DNA from: JARRKU01 sp963675565
GTDB lineage: Bacteria > Desulfobacterota > Desulfobacteria > Desulfobacterales > Desulfosarcinaceae
Assembly: GCA_963675565.2 (NCBI GenBank)
Contig: CAXXYD010000004.1
Span: forward strand, 2,170,001 to 2,234,000
Direction: 5' to 3'
DNA length: 64,000 bases
Every line of letters starts with the position of its first letter. Positions within the stretch are counted from its first letter, which is position 1. The translations under genes and the position numbers were made by a program. The notes below the pieces were generated by a model. The model worked only from the letters and a program-made list of their open reading frames with translations, was not told the DNA's origin and ran no database searches. Shown here piece after piece: positions 61,921 to 64,000 of the stretch.

Positions 61921-63429
61921 TCAAATGCGCTTTACGGCATGGACCGTGCAGACCAGGCAGGGGTCAAAAGAACGTACTATTTGTTCGATCTCAATGGGAT
62001 GGTCCGGATTCCGGATCTCGGTGCCCACCATGGCCTCTTCCCACGGACCGCGGATTCCGCGGCCATCCTTGGGCGAGGCATTCCAGGCCGTCGGGGTGAT
62101 GACCTGATAGTTGGCGATCACCCCGTTTTCAATGGTCACCCAATGCCCCAAAGCGCCGCGTGGTGCCGGCACCAGGCCATAGCTGCGAGCCGTTACGGCT
62201 TTGGTGTATTCTTCAAAAAAAGGACTTTTGCACTCGGTCATCTCGGCAAGCCACCGGTCAATGGCCAGCAGCAGGTTTATGGGGCGCACCAGCCGTGCCA
62301 GTTCGCGAATTAAAACATTGGCCCCTGCAGCGTTGACCTGCTCGACGAAAAGCGGTTGGCCGGCCACCAGCATATCGGCCAGGGCGCCGGTTTCCGCCGG
62401 TTGGCCGTCATAGCGGGGCGCTTTGGCCCAGCTGTACTTCCCGCTATCGGGATCAGCGTCACAGGGTATGGTTTGTCCCTGAAATGGGTGGCGCACCGGC
62501 TGCTCATCCTGGAAATACGAACAGGTGATGTCTTCGCTGATCTTGTCCGGATCCAGCGGCACGACCCCGCCGCGGGTGAAAACGGCTGCGGCGGAGTTGA
62601 GGTGGTTTCCCTCCACGGGGATGGCTTGGCTTCCGCCGGGAAGGTCCGGGCCACCGTAGCTGATAAACGTATCATGTCCTCCGCCCAAAGTGTCCAGGCC
62701 CAGATCCAGGCCGTAGCGGACAAAAAACCCCAGGTCACTGTCGCGATGGGCCGGGGATTGAAGCAGCCAGGCTTGCAGGTCGTTCCATGACCGGATTTGG
62801 CGCCAATCATTCAGCGGGCCGCCCAGAATGCGCTCTTCGTACCACTTGCGGAAATTGCGCAAAATATTCCGGCAATGGATGATGTCGCTGGCCATGGGCA
62901 CCGAGACCACGCCGCCGGGCACCATAAAAGACGAGTGCGGCCACTGGCCACCTAATATAGCAATGATTTCAAGTAGTTTTTTGGTTTCCTTGACGGTTTG
63001 CAGCGCCGTGTCGCCCCTGAGCACCTGGTACCGGTTGAAGGCTTCCGCATACAGTGGCCGGTTTGTGTAGCGGGAGTCGATCAAATCCGGCATAAAGAGC
63101 AAAAACGTGTGTCGGATATCGTTTTGCAGCTGTTCCACCATCAGGGTGATATTGCGCAGGCGCTGGCCATTGTCGGGGACTTTCGCATTGCAGGCCATAT
63201 CCAGTGCTTTGGCTGCTGCGCTGAGGTGGGCTGTGGTGCAAATGCCGCAAATACGGGGGGTGATCACCAGGCTGTCCATGGGGCTCCTGCCGCGCATCAG
63301 GTTTTCAATGCCACGGTACATGGTGCCGATGCTGGCTGCTTCCCGAACTACACCGTCCTGAATGTCGAGCTGAATTTCCAGATCGCCCTCCACCCGGTTC
63401 ATCGGAATTATTTTTCGGATTTTTCCCAT
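61921..63429 (-). CDS. [NiFe] hydrogenase large subunit, sensory (HupV/HoxC-like) type
   Basis: A 502-residue large subunit. N-terminal NiFe ligands are Cys61 and Cys64 (TPRICGICTTAH) and C-terminal ligands Cys491 and Cys494 (DPCLVCTVH), so the bimetallic site is complete. The start NRVEGDLEIQLD, RGRSPMDSLVITPR, FLLFMPDL and GGQWPHSSFMVPGG are close to HupV/HoxC of H2 sensors rather than to membrane-bound uptake enzymes. After His497 only AVKRI remains, so there is little or no peptide for a maturation endopeptidase to remove, as in regulatory hydrogenases. No endopeptidase gene is seen nearby. The small subunit is 22 bases upstream. Confidence 0.9.
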   Translation of the reverse strand: MGKIRKIIPMNRVEGDLEIQLDIQDGVVREAASIGTMYRGIENLMRGRSPMDSLVITPRICGICTTAHLSAAAKALDMACNAKVPDNGQRLRNITLMVEQLQNDIRHTFLLFMPDLIDSRYTNRPLYAEAFNRYQVLRGDTALQTVKETKKLLEIIAILGGQWPHSSFMVPGGVVSVPMASDIIHCRNILRNFRKWYEERILGGPLNDWRQIRSWNDLQAWLLQSPAHRDSDLGFFVRYGLDLGLDTLGGGHDTFISYGGPDLPGGSQAIPVEGNHLNSAAAVFTRGGVVPLDPDKISEDITCSYFQDEQPVRHPFQGQTIPCDADPDSGKYSWAKAPRYDGQPAETGALADMLVAGQPLFVEQVNAAGANVLIRELARLVRPINLLLAIDRWLAEMTECKSPFFEEYTKAVTARSYGLVPAPRGALGHWVTIENGVIANYQVITPTAWNASPKDGRGIRGPWEEAMVGTEIRNPDHPIEIEQIVRSFDPCLVCTVHAVKRI

Positions 63430-63451
63430 ATGGCCCCCGTCATTTCCTTGG

Positions 63452-64000
63452 TTATATCCCTGTTTTGCGTTGGATCAGCCGTTTGGGGGCCGCAGCTGCG
63501 GCCATGCCTTTATAGGCCATGTAGTGTGCCCGACTGACCCCGTCCGGCAGCTCGATGGGGATGCCCTCGATATTGCGTGTTTCGAAAAAAGGATATTGCT
63601 GGGGAAAATCGGGACGGGTGCAGCCGAAGCAGGGGACCCCCACCCGGGTTTTGGATGATCGCCGGTTCCACAGCACTTTGTTGCAGGGCCCGGGGACCAG
63701 CGGACCGTGGCATCCCATGTAGAAAAAAAGACATCCGCGTTCGCCGAACTTTTTTTCCTCGATACGATACTCATGGTACTCGTTGCGGGTGCAGCCTTGG
63801 TGCACCATCATGCTGTACCAGTTGACCGGGGTATTGTAGTGCCCCAGCTCAACCGGCATGTCCGCAGCAATGGCCGAAAGGGTGCCCACCACCACTTCGC
63901 AGTGGCAGGGGCAGCCGGGCATGTTGATGACCGGATATCCTCCAGTGGAGATAAAACCCTGTCCCAAAAGCCCGCCCATCGCCCACTTGGTAAATTGCAG
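63452..64000 (-). CDS. [NiFe] hydrogenase small subunit, partial (5' end beyond window)
   Basis: The C-terminal 182 residues of a small subunit; the frame stays open to the window edge (LQFTKWA precedes the first Met). Visible iron-sulfur ligands include CPCHCEV, HQGCTRNEYHEY, GERGCLFFYMGCHGP, PGPCNKVLWN and VPCFGCTRPDFP, covering the distal and medial cluster sites. The segment after CNKVLWN reads RRSSKTRVG, where HupU-type proteins often have a Cys, so the medial cluster may have three Cys ligands. It ends ALIKRK-like (KRLIQRKTGI) without a membrane anchor, so the enzyme is soluble. Confidence 0.9.
   Translation of the reverse strand: MQFTKWAMGGLLGQGFISTGGYPVINMPGCPCHCEVVVGTLSAIAADMPVELGHYNTPVNWYSMMVHQGCTRNEYHEYRIEEKKFGERGCLFFYMGCHGPLVPGPCNKVLWNRRSSKTRVGVPCFGCTRPDFPQQYPFFETRNIEGIPIELPDGVSRAHYMAYKGMAAAAAPKRLIQRKTGI

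Noticed and set aside
1..64000. tRNA genes, rRNA, CRISPR arrays, integrases, insertion sequences
   Set aside because: I looked for them by eye and saw no cloverleaf-like arms with CCA ends, no regularly spaced repeats and no transposase or integrase protein; a short tRNA could still be missed without a covariance search.

Overview
The window reads as a chromosome segment of an anaerobic, Gram-negative deltaproteobacterium (Desulfobacterota, Desulfosarcina/Desulfobacteraceae-like). This is an inference from gene content: very many PAS histidine kinases and stand-alone receivers, a TauE-type exporter beside a small DUF1634-like membrane protein, a MoxR/DUF58/BatA-E operon, a soluble sensory-type [NiFe] hydrogenase with hyp genes, TIGR04211-type SH3 protein, and heptose (LPS) synthesis. 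No rRNA, tRNA, CRISPR array, insertion sequence or prophage was seen. Coding density is high and both strands are used in long runs.

Layout. 1-1.8 kb (+): cmoB (tRNA wobble uridine modification) and a PAS/HisKA sensor without an ATPase domain. 2.1-9.6 kb (-): an amino-acid catabolism block: ACT-PAS-AAA+ TyrR-type regulator, alanine dehydrogenase behind a clear sigma-54 promoter, threonine degradation (tdh, kbl), then nadB. 9.6-17 kb: SH3 envelope protein, DUF1178 protein, RecD2-type helicase, gmhB, a 57-residue conserved protein, a GAF/HD-GYP phosphodiesterase and two secreted proteins. 17.8-21.7 kb (-): a tightly overlapped five-gene signalling operon (receiver, membrane kinase, receiver, degenerate kinase/phosphotransferase, receiver). 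It is divergent from 21.8-25.7 kb (+): TauE exporter, small membrane protein, a tandem double receiver, and a receiver-AAA+-Fis protein that has lost the GAFTGA loop. 25.8-30 kb: proteostasis (hsp20-lon-rlpA on minus, a second hsp20 divergent). 30-35.6 kb: MFS transporter, membrane protein, OmpA-like lipoprotein, LbH acyltransferase, alpha/alpha-toroid protein. 35.9-44 kb (+): moxR-DUF58-DUF4381-batA-batB/TPR-batD-batE. 44.2-47 kb: zraS, a 43-codon stump of zraR, a sigma-54 promoter and zraP. 47-54.5 kb: ApbE, a 1175-residue substrate-binding-protein/PAS hybrid kinase, TypA/BipA, a FlK-like thioesterase. 54.6-64 kb (-): small and large [NiFe] hydrogenase subunits, a three-PAS kinase, a stand-alone receiver, hypF, hypD and hypE.

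The most notable system is the last one. The hydrogenase resembles the H2-sensing HupUV/HoxBC class, has almost no C-terminal maturation tail, and lies in one transcription direction with a soluble PAS kinase carrying an N-terminal CX5CX2CX5C cluster and a receiver with no output domain. It looks like an H2-sensing phosphorelay that acts through protein contacts. Other points of interest are the broken zraSR pair next to an intact sigma-54/zraP unit, a 34-bp perfect palindrome with a second copy 15 kb away, and a family of unusual receivers (YFxKxEM ending) that has duplicated within one locus.
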